DNA from: Candidatus Accumulibacter proximus
GTDB lineage: Bacteria; Pseudomonadota; Gammaproteobacteria; Burkholderiales; Rhodocyclaceae
Direction: 5' to 3'
Length of the DNA stretch: 64,000 bases
NCBI GenBank assembly: GCA_016709675.1
Contig: JADJMH010000038.1
Coordinates: 24,188-88,187 of the forward strand
The notes below the pieces were generated by a model. The model was not told where the DNA came from, did not search any database, and was given only the letters and a program-made list of their open reading frames with translations. This document shows, in pieces, positions 9,140 to 17,520 of this stretch. Within the stretch, counting starts at the first letter, position 1. Each line of letters begins with the position of its first letter. Both the position numbers and the translations under genes were made by a program.

Positions 9140-10315
9140 ATGCGCCTGATTGAAGATCTTTCGATCTCAGCCCTGATCGCCGGCTTCGTTGCCGTCCTCG
9201 TCGGCTTCACCAGTTCGGCGGTGATCGTTTTCCAGGCCGCACAGGCACTGCAGGCGACGCCCGCCGAGATTGCCTCCTGGATGTGCGCCCTCGGTCTGGG
9301 AATGGGTTTGACCAGCATCGCCCTCTCGCTTCGCTTCCGCGTGCCGGTGCTGACTGCCTGGTCCACCCCTGGCGCAGCCATGTTGATCACCAGCGCAGCG
9401 GGCGTCTCAATGCCCGAGGCAATCGGCGCCTTTCTGGTTTCGGCGGCGCTGATCACGATTTCGGGATTCAGCGGCTGGTTCGAGCGGATGATCGGCCGCG
9501 TCCCGATCTCGATCGCCTCCGGTATGCTGGCCGGCGTCCTGCTGCGTTTCGGTCTCGACGCCTTCATCGCCATGAAGAGCCAGTTCGTGCTCGTCTTTCC
9601 GATGTTCTGCGCCTACCTCATCTGCCGCCGGCTGCTGCCACGCTACGCCATCGTCCTGACGCTGCTGCTCGGCGTCGGCATCGCCGCCACGCAGGGGCTG
9701 CTCCACGTCCATGGGCTGCGACTGGAACTGGCAAGGCCGGTATACACGACGCCGGAATTCTCGTGGCGAGCGCTGATCGGCATCGCGCTACCGCTGTATG
9801 TGGTCACCATGGCGTCACAGAACATTCCGGGCGTCGCCGTCATCCGTGCCTCCGGCTACCAGGTCCCGATCTCGCCGCTGATCGGCTGGACCGGTGCCGC
9901 CAACCTGCTGCTCGCTCCCTTCGGGGGCTTTGCCTTGAACCTCGCAGCAATCACCGCGGCGATCTGCATGGGTCGTGAAGCTCACGAGAACCCCGGAAGG
10001 CGTTACGTTGCCGCCATCGCCGCCGGCATTCTCTATGTGTTGATTGGACTTTTCGGCGCCACGGTCGGCGCCCTCTTCCTGGCCTTTCCGAAGGAACTGG
10101 TCCTGGCAATCGCCGGCTTCGCCCTGCTCGGCACGATCGGTAGTGGTCTCGCTGCTGCCCTTGGCCAGGAAGCCGAACGTGAACCCGCCTTGCTGACTTT
10201 CCTGGTCACCGCCTCAGGCATCGCTCTGGCCGGCATTGGCTCCGCCTTCTGGGGGCTGCTGGCCGGTCTCGCGGCGCTGGTCGTTCTGCGGGTGACGCCG
10301 CGGCAACGGCCGTGA
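9140..10315 (+). CDS. benE: BenE family benzoate/H+ symporter
   Basis: A 391-aa integral inner-membrane protein with about 12 hydrophobic segments. The start (ISALIAGFVAVLVGFTSSA), the TAWSTPGAAML segment and MASQNIPGVAVIRASGY are typical of BenE transporters, which carry benzoate or related aromatic acids with protons. It lies 54 bases downstream of the patatin gene and may be cotranscribed, but no benzoate-catabolic genes are nearby, so the substrate is uncertain. Confidence 0.87.
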   Translation: MRLIEDLSISALIAGFVAVLVGFTSSAVIVFQAAQALQATPAEIASWMCALGLGMGLTSIALSLRFRVPVLTAWSTPGAAMLITSAAGVSMPEAIGAFLVSAALITISGFSGWFERMIGRVPISIASGMLAGVLLRFGLDAFIAMKSQFVLVFPMFCAYLICRRLLPRYAIVLTLLLGVGIAATQGLLHVHGLRLELARPVYTTPEFSWRALIGIALPLYVVTMASQNIPGVAVIRASGYQVPISPLIGWTGAANLLLAPFGGFALNLAAITAAICMGREAHENPGRRYVAAIAAGILYVLIGLFGATVGALFLAFPKELVLAIAGFALLGTIGSGLAAALGQEAEREPALLTFLVTASGIALAGIGSAFWGLLAGLAALVVLRVTPRQRP

Positions 10316-10444
10316 TTCGCTGCCCGCCAGCCGACTCTGGGAGACCAATGCCCGGGAGGCTGTACGGGAACTGCGCCAGTTGCTGGAACGTGAGCTGGTC
10401 AGCGGCGAGGTGGGCGATTGCTTCGGTGGTGTCCAGGCGCGACT

Positions 10445-10535
10445 CAACCGGCTTCAGCAGGCCACGAAGCCACCCGATCAAGGAAACGGCACGCTCGACG
10501 ATCGGGCGGCTCGACGGGTGGCTTCGCCCGGTTGA
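10445..10535. repeat. Nested inverted repeat between benE and the metalloprotease gene
   Basis: An 11-bp perfect inverted repeat (10465-10475 and 10516-10526) encloses a second one (CCCGATC at 10473 and GATCGGG at 10500). An outer pair (CAACCGG at 10445 and CCGGTTG at 10529) extends it. It lies in the 256-bp spacer of two convergent genes, so a transcription-end structure or a decayed palindromic element are both possible. Nothing else is recognisable in that spacer. Confidence 0.5.
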
Positions 10536-10571
10536 CGGTGGTCAAACGGATCCCCGCACTGTTGCCGCGCT

Positions 10572-11678
10572 TCAGCGAACCATGAGAGTCGTTTCCGAGG
10601 CCGCTCCTGCGTAGTACAGGCGAACGCCGATCTGGTAATCGCGTCCGCTGCTCAAGGGCGCCTGGATGCTGGCGTTGGCATCGGTACCGCTGTCGTCGTC
10701 GGCCGCGATCTGAACGTTGCCCGATGGCGTGACCGCGAAGAGCACCATCACCGTATCCGAGTAGCCCGAGGTCGCGAGGAGGTAGGTCCGGGTCTCTTTT
10801 GGCGAGAAGCGGAAGACTCTGGTCTCACCAGCCTTGATCGCCAGCTTCTGCGCCACACCGACTTCGAGCGACGGGATCTGCGGCTGCGCTGGCGTCCCCG
10901 GGTAGGTCCGCGCTATCCATTCCTTGTCCGCTGCCGACAGCCCACCCTTCGGTTTCAGGCCGCTGCGATAGGCGGCAGGTTCGATGATCAGACCCGGGCC
11001 GAAGGCATACTCCATGACCGAGTCGGGATCCCAGGTGCTGCCCTTGACTTCCGCCGGGTGGATCTTTCTCAGCACGTTCCACTCGATGTACTTGGCATCC
11101 CAGTTGTTTGGCGGACCCTGGAAGTAGCGGCGGACCGCGTCGCTATCCCAGGTGATGCCGGCGTACGGGTTCTGGTGTTCATGCTCCAGTCCCAGGGCGT
11201 GACCGATTTCGTGCATCGCGGTATCGCGTCCGTAGGGGGTATTTAGCGCCCAGCCAAAGTTCATCGTCCGTTGCCGCGAGTCACGGATGGTCAGATTGTC
11301 CCGCCCGACGTAAGACCACGATCCACCTGCCTGGTCGAAAGCGATGCGGATCACCGCTTCTTCGGGACGGGCCACCTCCTTGAAGCTGATCCCTATCCCG
11401 AGATTGAACCACGCCTGAAACGCCTGTCGAACTTCCGCGATATCGGTCGCGCTGCCCCACCACGCGCTGACGACGGCATCGCCCGCCTGGTAACAATGGA
11501 AACTCAATTGCGTGCCGTTGACCCATTTCTTGCCGCCAGCAACGATGGCACGCACGCGTTGCGGATCGACAGCCGCCTCGAACTGCCGCGGCGGCTGTAT
11601 CGGCTGACAGCAATAGCGCAACGCGGTAGCGGCATCTGCCGCCGCTGATCGTTCTCCAGTCCTCGGATCATTGGGCAT
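10572..11678 (-). CDS. Astacin-like (M12A) zinc metalloprotease with C-terminal PPC-like domain
   Basis: A 368-aa protein. The zinc site HEIGHALGLEHEHQN lies at about residues 156-170 and fits HExxHxxGxxHE; a Met-turn candidate SVMEYAF follows. Both fit the astacin branch of metzincins. The C-terminal 100 residues (ETRVFRFSPKETRTYLLATSG, then DDDSGTDANASI) resemble a bacterial pre-peptidase C-terminal (PPC) beta-sandwich. No classical signal peptide is visible at the N-terminus (MPNDPRTGERSAA), so export is unclear. The start is supported by AAGGAGA upstream. It is a single gene. Confidence 0.82.
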   Translation of the reverse strand: MPNDPRTGERSAAADAATALRYCCQPIQPPRQFEAAVDPQRVRAIVAGGKKWVNGTQLSFHCYQAGDAVVSAWWGSATDIAEVRQAFQAWFNLGIGISFKEVARPEEAVIRIAFDQAGGSWSYVGRDNLTIRDSRQRTMNFGWALNTPYGRDTAMHEIGHALGLEHEHQNPYAGITWDSDAVRRYFQGPPNNWDAKYIEWNVLRKIHPAEVKGSTWDPDSVMEYAFGPGLIIEPAAYRSGLKPKGGLSAADKEWIARTYPGTPAQPQIPSLEVGVAQKLAIKAGETRVFRFSPKETRTYLLATSGYSDTVMVLFAVTPSGNVQIAADDDSGTDANASIQAPLSSGRDYQIGVRLYYAGAASETTLMVR

Positions 11679-11915
11679 CTCGTTCTCCTTACCAATCGAT
11701 TGATCAAGCCACCATTCGCACCCGTTCTACGCGCCAACGACATCGCGATGCCTGCCGCAAGTCAGCAGGATGCCGCCTGCCCAGGCCATGGTCAAGTCTT
11801 GCTTCAAGCCGGACGGCAAGCGATCAGCCAGCAACCGACGTCGTGCCCCCTATTCCTGAATCGAGTCGACTGTCATTGACCATGAGGATGCCAGATTGTA
11901 GAATGCGCCCTTTCT

Positions 11916-11992
11916 CGGGGCGTAGCGCAGCCTGGTAGCGCATCTGCTTTGGGAGCAGAGGGTCGTGAGTTCGAATCCCACCGCCCCGACCA
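11916..11992 (+). tRNA. tRNA-Pro (UGG)
   Basis: 77-nt cloverleaf with a C-G-rich acceptor stem, D arm, anticodon loop TTTGGGA giving anticodon TGG, GTTCGAATC T arm and encoded CCA. First of a three-tRNA cluster. Confidence 0.95.
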
Positions 11993-12067
11993 GTTCGACA
12001 GGTATCAGTTGCAAGAGCTTCAAGATGCGGTACCGGCGGGAAGCAGTTGCCAGGACGTGTCGTACTT

Positions 12068-12144
12068 GCGCCCGTAGCTCAACCGGATAGAGCACCGGCC
12101 TTCTAAGCCGGGGGTCGTGAGTTCGAGTCTCGCCGGGCGCGCCA
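12068..12144 (+). tRNA. tRNA-Arg (UCU)
   Basis: 77-nt cloverleaf. Acceptor GCGCCCG pairs with CGGGCGC, the anticodon loop CTTCTAA gives TCT, the T arm is GTTCGAGTC and CCA is encoded. Second of the cluster. Confidence 0.95.
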
Positions 12145-12151
12145 GATTAGC

Positions 12152-12228
12152 GGCGGTGTTAGCTCAGTTGGTAGAGCACTGGATTGTGATTCCAGTGGTC
12201 ACGGGTTCGAATCCCGTACATCGCCCCA
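12152..12228 (+). tRNA. tRNA-His (GUG)
   Basis: Cloverleaf with the extra G(-1) at 12152 opposite C73, as required for histidine identity. The acceptor GCGGTGT pairs with ACATCGC, the anticodon is GTG and CCA is encoded at 12226-12228. It borders the accessory region that begins immediately downstream, making its 3' end a candidate historical integration point, although I found no repeat of that end elsewhere in the window. Confidence 0.95.
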
Positions 12229-12253
12229 TTAAATCAAGCGCGTAGAGAAATTA

Positions 12254-12448
12254 TCAAAGCGACACCAAGAACAAGGCAAGCACGGGCAGCGACCGGTATT
12301 GAGACCTGTGGCCCGCATCGCGCAGGCGGATGTGCATTTCACGCGCCAATTCCTGGTCAGCATAAGCGTGAGATAAGAAGTCCCTTGCGATCCAAGTTCC
12401 TCCCGGGCCATTCGCCATTGGTGAAGGGTGTCCAACGTTCAAGCTCAC
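12254..12448 (-). pseudogene. Remnant of a TIR-like domain protein (N-terminal part)
   Basis: A 64-codon reading frame contains ARDFLSHAYADQELAREMHI followed by RLRDAGH, which matches the first beta strand and helix of TIR/SEFIR-type domains (x-FISH-x-x-x-D-x-x-x-A pattern). A TIR domain needs about 130-150 residues; here the match ends within 35 residues and the frame stops. It is probably a decayed fragment of a defence or signalling gene, inserted just downstream of tRNA-His. The rest of the 12229-12686 spacer shows nothing else recognisable. Confidence 0.45.
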
Positions 12449-12686
12449 GGGCGCGGCGCGGCTTTGTTGCTCAGCGTACCTCGGAGCGCCGTGGCAGGCT
12501 ATGCGATTGAGACGATCGCCGTCTCGCGAGCGCAGAACCTTTGGAAACCCCAGGGAAATCCTTTAAAAGGCGCGGACAACCGAGCCCCCTTTCCCTTTGT
12601 CTGCCTTCCAGATCTGCTGCAGCAGCTTGCTCCAGGTACCGTCTTGCCACGACAATGGCCAGCAATCATCAGCCAGGAGAGTTCCC

Positions 12687-13466
12687 ATGAACTACACCGC
12701 CTTCACTTTGCTGCTCACCCTCGTCTTGTTCGTCGGCATGGTGCTGCTGCTCGAACTCGGCCGACGGATCGGCGTTCGCCGGATGGCCAACGATCCCGAA
12801 GGGGCGCAGGCCGGGACCGGAGCGGTCGACGGGGCGGTGTTCGCCCTGCTCGGCCTGCTGATCGCCTTCACTTTCTCGGGCGCAGCGACGCGGTTTGACG
12901 AACGGCGGAACCTGATTGTCCAGGAAACCAACGACATCGGCACCGCCTACCTGCGGCTCGACCTGTTGCCCGCCAGCGCGCAGCCGGCGCTGCGCGATCT
13001 CTTCCGGCGCTACGTCGATTCCCGGCTCGAGGTCTATCGCAAGCTGCCCGACATCGAAGCCGCCAGGGTAGAGCTGGTCCGTTCGAACCAACTGCAGGGC
13101 GAGATCTGGAGACAGGCAGTGGCAGCCGGCCGGATGAGCGAGGCGCCGCCGGCAGCCAACATGCTGCTGCTGCCGGCGCTCAACCAGATGATCGACATCA
13201 CCACCACCCGCACCATGGCCGCACAGGTCCACCCGCCGCTGGTCATCTTCGTCCTGCTCTTCGGACTGGCACTGGTCGCCGCGCTGCTCGCCGGCTACGG
13301 CATGGCCGGAGGCAAGAAGCGCAGCTGGATTCACATGATCGGCTTCGCCGCAACCATGGCGCTGGCGGTTAACATCATCATCGACATCGAGTATCCACGC
13401 CTCGGCCTGATCCGGGTTGACGCCTTCGACCAAGCGCTGGTCGAGCTGCGGGCGAGCATGAACTGA
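12687..13466 (+). CDS. Bestrophin-like / DUF4239-type membrane protein
   Basis: 259 aa with an N-terminal membrane helix (FTLLLTLVLFVGMVLLLELG), a second helix (AVFALLGLLIAFTFSGAATRF), a central soluble region, and two C-terminal helices. FSGAATRFDERRNLIVQETNDIGTAYLRLDLL in the middle is the characteristic block of this family (given here only by position, residues about 60-90). ATG at 12687 has AGGAGA nine bases upstream. The function is unknown; family members are proposed channel-like proteins. It is a single gene. Confidence 0.72.
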   Translation: MNYTAFTLLLTLVLFVGMVLLLELGRRIGVRRMANDPEGAQAGTGAVDGAVFALLGLLIAFTFSGAATRFDERRNLIVQETNDIGTAYLRLDLLPASAQPALRDLFRRYVDSRLEVYRKLPDIEAARVELVRSNQLQGEIWRQAVAAGRMSEAPPAANMLLLPALNQMIDITTTRTMAAQVHPPLVIFVLLFGLALVAALLAGYGMAGGKKRSWIHMIGFAATMALAVNIIIDIEYPRLGLIRVDAFDQALVELRASMN

Positions 13467-13541
13467 TTTCCGTGGCTCCGAGTCTTGCGCCAGGGCCTGC
13501 TTAGGCGATTTCCAGAGATAGAGGTACCGATAAACGACAGC

Positions 13542-13627
13542 CGTCATCCCCGCGAAAGCGGGGATCCACCGTTCGGCCCGATGTAGGACAGAGCCTGGAC
13601 TGGATTCCCGCTTGCGCGGGAATGACG
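13542..13627. repeat. Pair of inverted REP-like palindromes
   Basis: Unit 1 (13542-13568) reads CGTCATCCCCGCGAAAGCGG and on to GATCCA. Unit 2 (13601-13627) is its near inverted copy, TGGATTCCCGC-TTGC-GCGGGAATGACG. Each unit is itself a hairpin. This GTCATxCCCGCGAAAGCGGGxATCCA type is a widely dispersed intergenic repeat in proteobacteria, arranged here as a head-to-head pair in the spacer between convergent genes. Confidence 0.85.
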
Positions 13628-13696
13628 GAACTCCTGGACGGTTTGGGATGGCAATCCATGGAATTCGCCTTAACCCAGCGCTATTTCCGCGCATGA

Positions 13697-14032
13697 TCAG
13701 GCCCACTGATGCAAGACCTGTCCTTCCGGGAGAGCGCCGCCGACGATAGGGTGCCCAGAATCCTTGCGTCGCTCGAATTCATCGCGACTATACAGGAGCA
13801 AATCCTTGGGCCTCGCCAGCCTGCGCAGGGCCAGGTACAAGCGCGCAGCCTCCTGGAGGCGACTGCGCTTTGGACTGAAAGGCTCAGGCTCGACGATCAG
13901 GAGATCGACGTCGGAGTCCGGCCTGGCGTCACCGCGTGCCCGCGAACCGAAAAGGATCACGATGTCGGGATTGGCTTCACGAACGATCGTATCGACCATT
14001 TCGCGGATCAGGCTGTCATCTTCGCTTTGCAT
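13697..14032 (-). CDS. MNT-type minimal nucleotidyltransferase (antitoxin-like), HEPN partner missing
   Basis: 111-aa protein with the nucleotidyltransferase signature FGSRARGDARPDSDVDLLIV (GSx10DxD). MntA proteins of this type AMPylate and neutralise a HEPN RNase toxin encoded next door. No HEPN-like gene lies on either side, so it is an orphan or a module half. I chose the ATG at 14032 because GAGGGG lies six bases upstream; a GTG at 14059 and an ATG at 14050 are in frame. It sits in a region of gene fragments at the left of the defence island. Confidence 0.78.
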   Translation of the reverse strand: MQSEDDSLIREMVDTIVREANPDIVILFGSRARGDARPDSDVDLLIVEPEPFSPKRSRLQEAARLYLALRRLARPKDLLLYSRDEFERRKDSGHPIVGGALPEGQVLHQWA

Positions 14033-14104
14033 CCAGAACCCCTCATCCATCCAACGCACCGACCGGCCGAAGACCCAGCGGCGTTCGCAGAGATTTCCCC
14101 CGGG

Positions 14105-14268
14105 TCAGCCATGAACCGCAGCGTCGTTCAAGCGATTCCACTCCAGAGACCGCTTACGCCAGTGCCCTGCAATCTGCTGCGTGAAGTCCGCCCGCACCAG
14201 CTTGGCGCGCTCCAACAGCCAGCACTCGTCCTCGTGCCGAATCACAACGCCTTCACCACCGGCGTCAT
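14105..14268 (-). pseudogene. C-terminal remnant of an RNA-ligase-like nucleotidyltransferase
   Basis: About 52 codons read GGEGVVIRHEDECWLLERAK, then LVRADF, then HWRKRSLEWNRL before a stop. EGVVIR and AKLVRADF match motifs IV and V of the covalent nucleotidyltransferase (RNA/DNA ligase) superfamily, and the tail resembles small RNA ligases. The upstream catalytic half (KxDG) is absent: the frame runs directly into the 3' end of the ATPase gene. I read this as a deletion remnant. Identification is from motifs only. Confidence 0.45.
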
Positions 14269-15644
14269 GCCTTCTCCCCTGCGGCCTGACGCTTGATCGC
14301 CTCAAGAGTGCGCGCCGCGATATCGCCCATCTCGTCGCCGAAGAAATTCTCCGGCCAGTTTTCGATCTCGCCGAAGAGGTTGAGACGCAAGGCCTCCAGC
14401 TCCGCGCCCGCACCCTCGCGCTTGACGAAATACACCGCTACATCGGTCGCCTCGATCCTGCGCTCAGCCACCCGCCGCTGAAGACGCGTGAGGAAATGCT
14501 CGGAGTGCGTCTCGATGATCAACTGGGTACCGCGCGGGCTGCCGTTTTCGTTCGACTGGACCGCACTGATGAAAGCATCCGCAAGATTGGCCTGGGCGGA
14601 TGGATGCAGATGGATTTCCGGTTGCTCCATCCAGACCACGGAATTGGGCGGTGAATAGAAGGCCTGAACCAGTGCCGGCAGCACTTGCGAGACGCCCACT
14701 CCGACGTCCGTCAGCTTGACCACCGGGGATTTGGCAAGGGTCCGTACCAGCACCTCGTATTCCTTTCGCCCCTCGGCCACCGGGTGAACCTCGAAACTGT
14801 CGATCACCCCCAGGTCGCGCAACCAGCCAGCGATGAACACGTCAAACGGCTGCAGCTTCTTGTTGGGGCCGCGGTTCAGTTTTCGCCCCTGCTCGGTCGC
14901 CGCCAGCAGTGCGGCGATGGTATGTTCGCCCAGCGCTCCGACATGCGGCGGGGTCTCGCCCGACCATTGGTAGACCCGCCGTGCCGACTGGCGCAGCGGT
15001 CCGAGGTAATACATCCGCTCCAGCATTTCCTCGGCCTGCAGGGCAAAATCCGCCAGAAAGTCGGCGTTCTGATAACGAAGGAGCGTGCGATCCGCAAAGC
15101 GGTAAAACTTCTCCGGCGGCTCCAGCGGCCACTTGCGGCCCACTGCCATCACCAGCTTCAGCGGCCTGCAATCAAGCGAAGTCCTGTCGCCGCGCCGGTG
15201 CGTCACCGCCAGTGACTCGGCGTCGCCCTGAAGCAGACGATAGGTAAACGACTCGGTTTCCGGCTGGCCGCTCTTGTCCGCGCGCAGCGTCGACGACAAC
15301 TCCAGTTCGCTGCCCTTGAACACCTCCGACGAATTCAACGGGTTCTTGACGGTCACTACCTGCGGCAGCCGCCAGCGGAGGGAAAACATGATCTTCTGGC
15401 CCAGATCGTGCCCATGGACGCAATCGGCGAAGGTGCCAAGATCGATCAGAGAATTCTCGTCTCCCAAGTGCAAGGCGCGCTTGCGGTCGGCCAGCTGTAC
15501 CGTCTGCTTCAGGGCCAGCAAAAGGTGGCCGAGGCTGGACTTGCCGGAACTGTTGGTGCCGAAGATCACGGTCAACGGCGCCAGCGGCACCACTTTCGTG
15601 TCTTTCCACGCCTTGAAGTTCTGAATCTGCATTCCGGTCAGCAT
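14265..15644 (-). CDS. AAA family ATPase with DUF3696-like C-terminus
   Basis: 459 aa. Walker A FGTNSSGKSS lies at about residues 28-37. The ABC-type signature/Walker B part reads SVVWMEQPEIHLHPSAQANL, with a His switch in IIETHSEHFLTRLQ. This layout is that of RecF/OLD-like ABC ATPases, and the C-terminal region fits DUF3696. The start at 15644 has AAAGGAACC upstream. Such ATPases often pair with a nuclease, but the gene downstream is only a ligase-like fragment, so the system may be broken. It sits at the left of the defence island. Confidence 0.8.
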   Translation of the reverse strand: MLTGMQIQNFKAWKDTKVVPLAPLTVIFGTNSSGKSSLGHLLLALKQTVQLADRKRALHLGDENSLIDLGTFADCVHGHDLGQKIMFSLRWRLPQVVTVKNPLNSSEVFKGSELELSSTLRADKSGQPETESFTYRLLQGDAESLAVTHRRGDRTSLDCRPLKLVMAVGRKWPLEPPEKFYRFADRTLLRYQNADFLADFALQAEEMLERMYYLGPLRQSARRVYQWSGETPPHVGALGEHTIAALLAATEQGRKLNRGPNKKLQPFDVFIAGWLRDLGVIDSFEVHPVAEGRKEYEVLVRTLAKSPVVKLTDVGVGVSQVLPALVQAFYSPPNSVVWMEQPEIHLHPSAQANLADAFISAVQSNENGSPRGTQLIIETHSEHFLTRLQRRVAERRIEATDVAVYFVKREGAGAELEALRLNLFGEIENWPENFFGDEMGDIAARTLEAIKRQAAGEKA

Positions 15645-15856
15645 GACGGTTCCTTTCGTTCAGCGCACATTATGCAGCGCATCGCACGCCGCAAGCACTG
15701 GGCGGGGGGTACGGCATTGGCTGAATTCACGGGTTTCATTTTTCATCAGAAAGCGGCAGGCTTCGGTGCTTGTCGGCCGCAAGCACGATGGCTGCGATCA
15801 GCGCTTCAGCCCGTTTTGAATCTCGCGGGCAAGCAGCGATGGCAACATCGCTGTGA

Positions 15857-16132
15857 CTATCTCCGACTGGCTAAAAGCGTGACTTCAAGATGGCTGATCA
15901 GCTCATCCAGCAGTTGTGATTTATTGGCACTCCTGCACCGGTTATAGTGATACGACAACTCACCGATGACATCGGAAACCACATGCGGTCTGAATCTGAT
16001 CCACTTCTTCCGGCCGTTCTTGAGGTCCGCCTGTGTCATTTCATCGGTCACCCAGAAACCGGCAAGCTCCAGGATGAGCTTCTTTTCATCGGCATGTAAA
16101 TCCACTTCAATGAACTCATCCGAGCTATTCAT
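15857..16132 (-). CDS. Small hypothetical protein, 91 aa
   Basis: The product starts MNSSDEFIEVDLHADEKKLI and contains KNGRKKWIRFRPHVVSDVIG. It is soluble with mixed charge and shows no motif I can name. The ATG at 16132 gives a more natural N-terminus than upstream in-frame codons. The 212-bp spacer to the ATPase start is empty. Function unknown; base composition is lower in GC than its neighbours. Confidence 0.5.
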   Translation of the reverse strand: MNSSDEFIEVDLHADEKKLILELAGFWVTDEMTQADLKNGRKKWIRFRPHVVSDVIGELSYHYNRCRSANKSQLLDELISHLEVTLLASRR

Positions 16133-16318
16133 GTGCCTCACTCCGGCAAATAGAGACCCATCGACAGCGGGCAGCGTCTGCAACCGTCTGGAACGCCCAT
16201 CCAGCCGCAGGCATGCCGCACCCACGAACCTTCAGCAGACGGAGACGCGCCGCAGCCCGAGCCGCCCAGTGCCTTCGTCTCACTTGTTACCCCCATTATT
16301 ACCTCTTTGAAAGCGGTA

Positions 16319-16740
16319 TTACCCTTTCTTCCTCCACGCGGCGGCAGGTCCTCGCCCGAGACACTCTACTCGACCTTGCTTCTGCTCGTCGCGCAAGACC
16401 GTTCGCACCATGTCGCGGCTAACGCCCGGGCTGGCGACCGCTTCGGGAAAGGCGCCGACGTTCAGGTCACTGAGAAATTCGACGTTGAGGGCATGGATGT
16501 CGATGGCGAGGTAACGCGAGGGGCCGCCAGCTTCGTCTTCCCGCTCGCGGATCAGGCTTTCTGCGCATGACGGTCTTGCCTCCCCGGGCCGATGTGCACG
16601 ACCGACCGCCGCACTCCGGTTTCCTCTACCAGATGGGCAAAATGGGGCACGTAGTCGCGCCGGGGGGTCAGGCCACCGCGTCGCCGTCGATAGCGGCACC
16701 GGCTTTCCACCAGGGGTTATCGATGCTCAGGCGGCGCTGG
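16319..16740 (-). pseudogene. Mosaic remnant of an AAA ATPase and a winged-helix C-terminus
   Basis: At the right end one frame reads IDNPWWKAGAAIDGDAVA, then after a stop and frame change PRRDYVPHF, and finally VVHIGPGRQDR, resembling the NPWW...PRR...GPRRVGKT start of a common AAA ATPase group. At the left end another frame ends GVSRDMVRTVLRDEQKQGRV and a basic tail, a winged-helix-like C-terminus. The parts do not form one open frame. The remaining sequence of 16133-17520 shows no intact gene. Confidence 0.35.
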
Positions 16741-17039
16741 ACTCCCTGCAGAGGGATTTCGAGTGCTGACAGCACAAGCGGTTAAGGGCAACTCCAGGAT
16801 GTCAAATTAAGCATGATGAAAACTGCCTAATTCAACCGCTGCCAGTAATTCCAATGAATACAGAGCGTTGGGTGGTAACGATCGCATTCGTGGCTTTTGT
16901 GTAACATTTCTTACGCTATTGCGTGTAGCAGACAAATCGTTCAATAAAACAGAGGGTTGGGCGATAATTTGATCAAGCCGGCAGCAGTACGAAGACACCC
17001 ATCACATCAACCGGCAGACCAGGAGTGACGCGGTATTCG

Positions 17040-17520
17040 CCGCTGCACGGGCAGCCTTGAGCATGCGGTGGTCCTCAGGCCTCGTCCGGGCACACTGGCG
17101 GGCCAGGTTTTCGAGGGTGGTGCCGGCCCCGGCAACTGGTCAAGCAATTCTTGCTGGTGATGATCGCGCAGCAGCAGCAGCGGTTGCGTGCGGGTTAGGC
17201 CTCCAGCAGGGCGCGTACGGCATTGCCGGTGAGCAGTCCGCCAGGCTCGACGGCCGGCAGCACGACGGTCACCGTTTCTTCGCAAAGGAGCAGGCGCGAC
17301 TGCTGGCGGTGGGTGATGGTGAGCTGATGGCGCAGGCGCAGCAGGCGGACGGCGGTGCGGCGGGCGCGGCAACCGTGAAGATGGCGCCGGCGCGCGAAAC
17401 GTTGGCGGCGTCGCCGTCTGCCGCCGGGTTGTCGGGCGGCCATTCGAGCAGATGGTCGGCCAGGCATTTGACCAGCGGATCGGTGCGGTGGATCAACAGC
17501 GCGCCGGGGACGGGAGGCGG
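17040..17520 (-). pseudogene. Unidentified gene remnant left of the IS element
   Basis: Minus-strand frames give protein-like pieces in succession: LIHRTDPLVKCLADHLLEW, then LLRLRHQLTITHRQQSRLLL, then VLPAVEPGGLLTGNAVRALL, each in a different frame. The order recalls the C-terminal region of large DEAD/DEAH helicases, but I cannot support that firmly. It is interrupted by several frameshifts and cut by the transposase end, so it is certainly not a working gene. Confidence 0.25.

Noticed and set aside
10312..10614. Open frame of about 100 codons on the plus strand after benE
   Set aside because: It spans the nested palindromes, has no ribosome binding site or family resemblance, and its codon pattern is unlike neighbouring genes.
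12152..12228. tRNA-His 3' end as an active attachment site for the island
   Set aside because: I looked for a second copy of the tRNA 3' end near the island's right side (38766-39457 and 42059-42510) and saw none; no integrase gene is present either.
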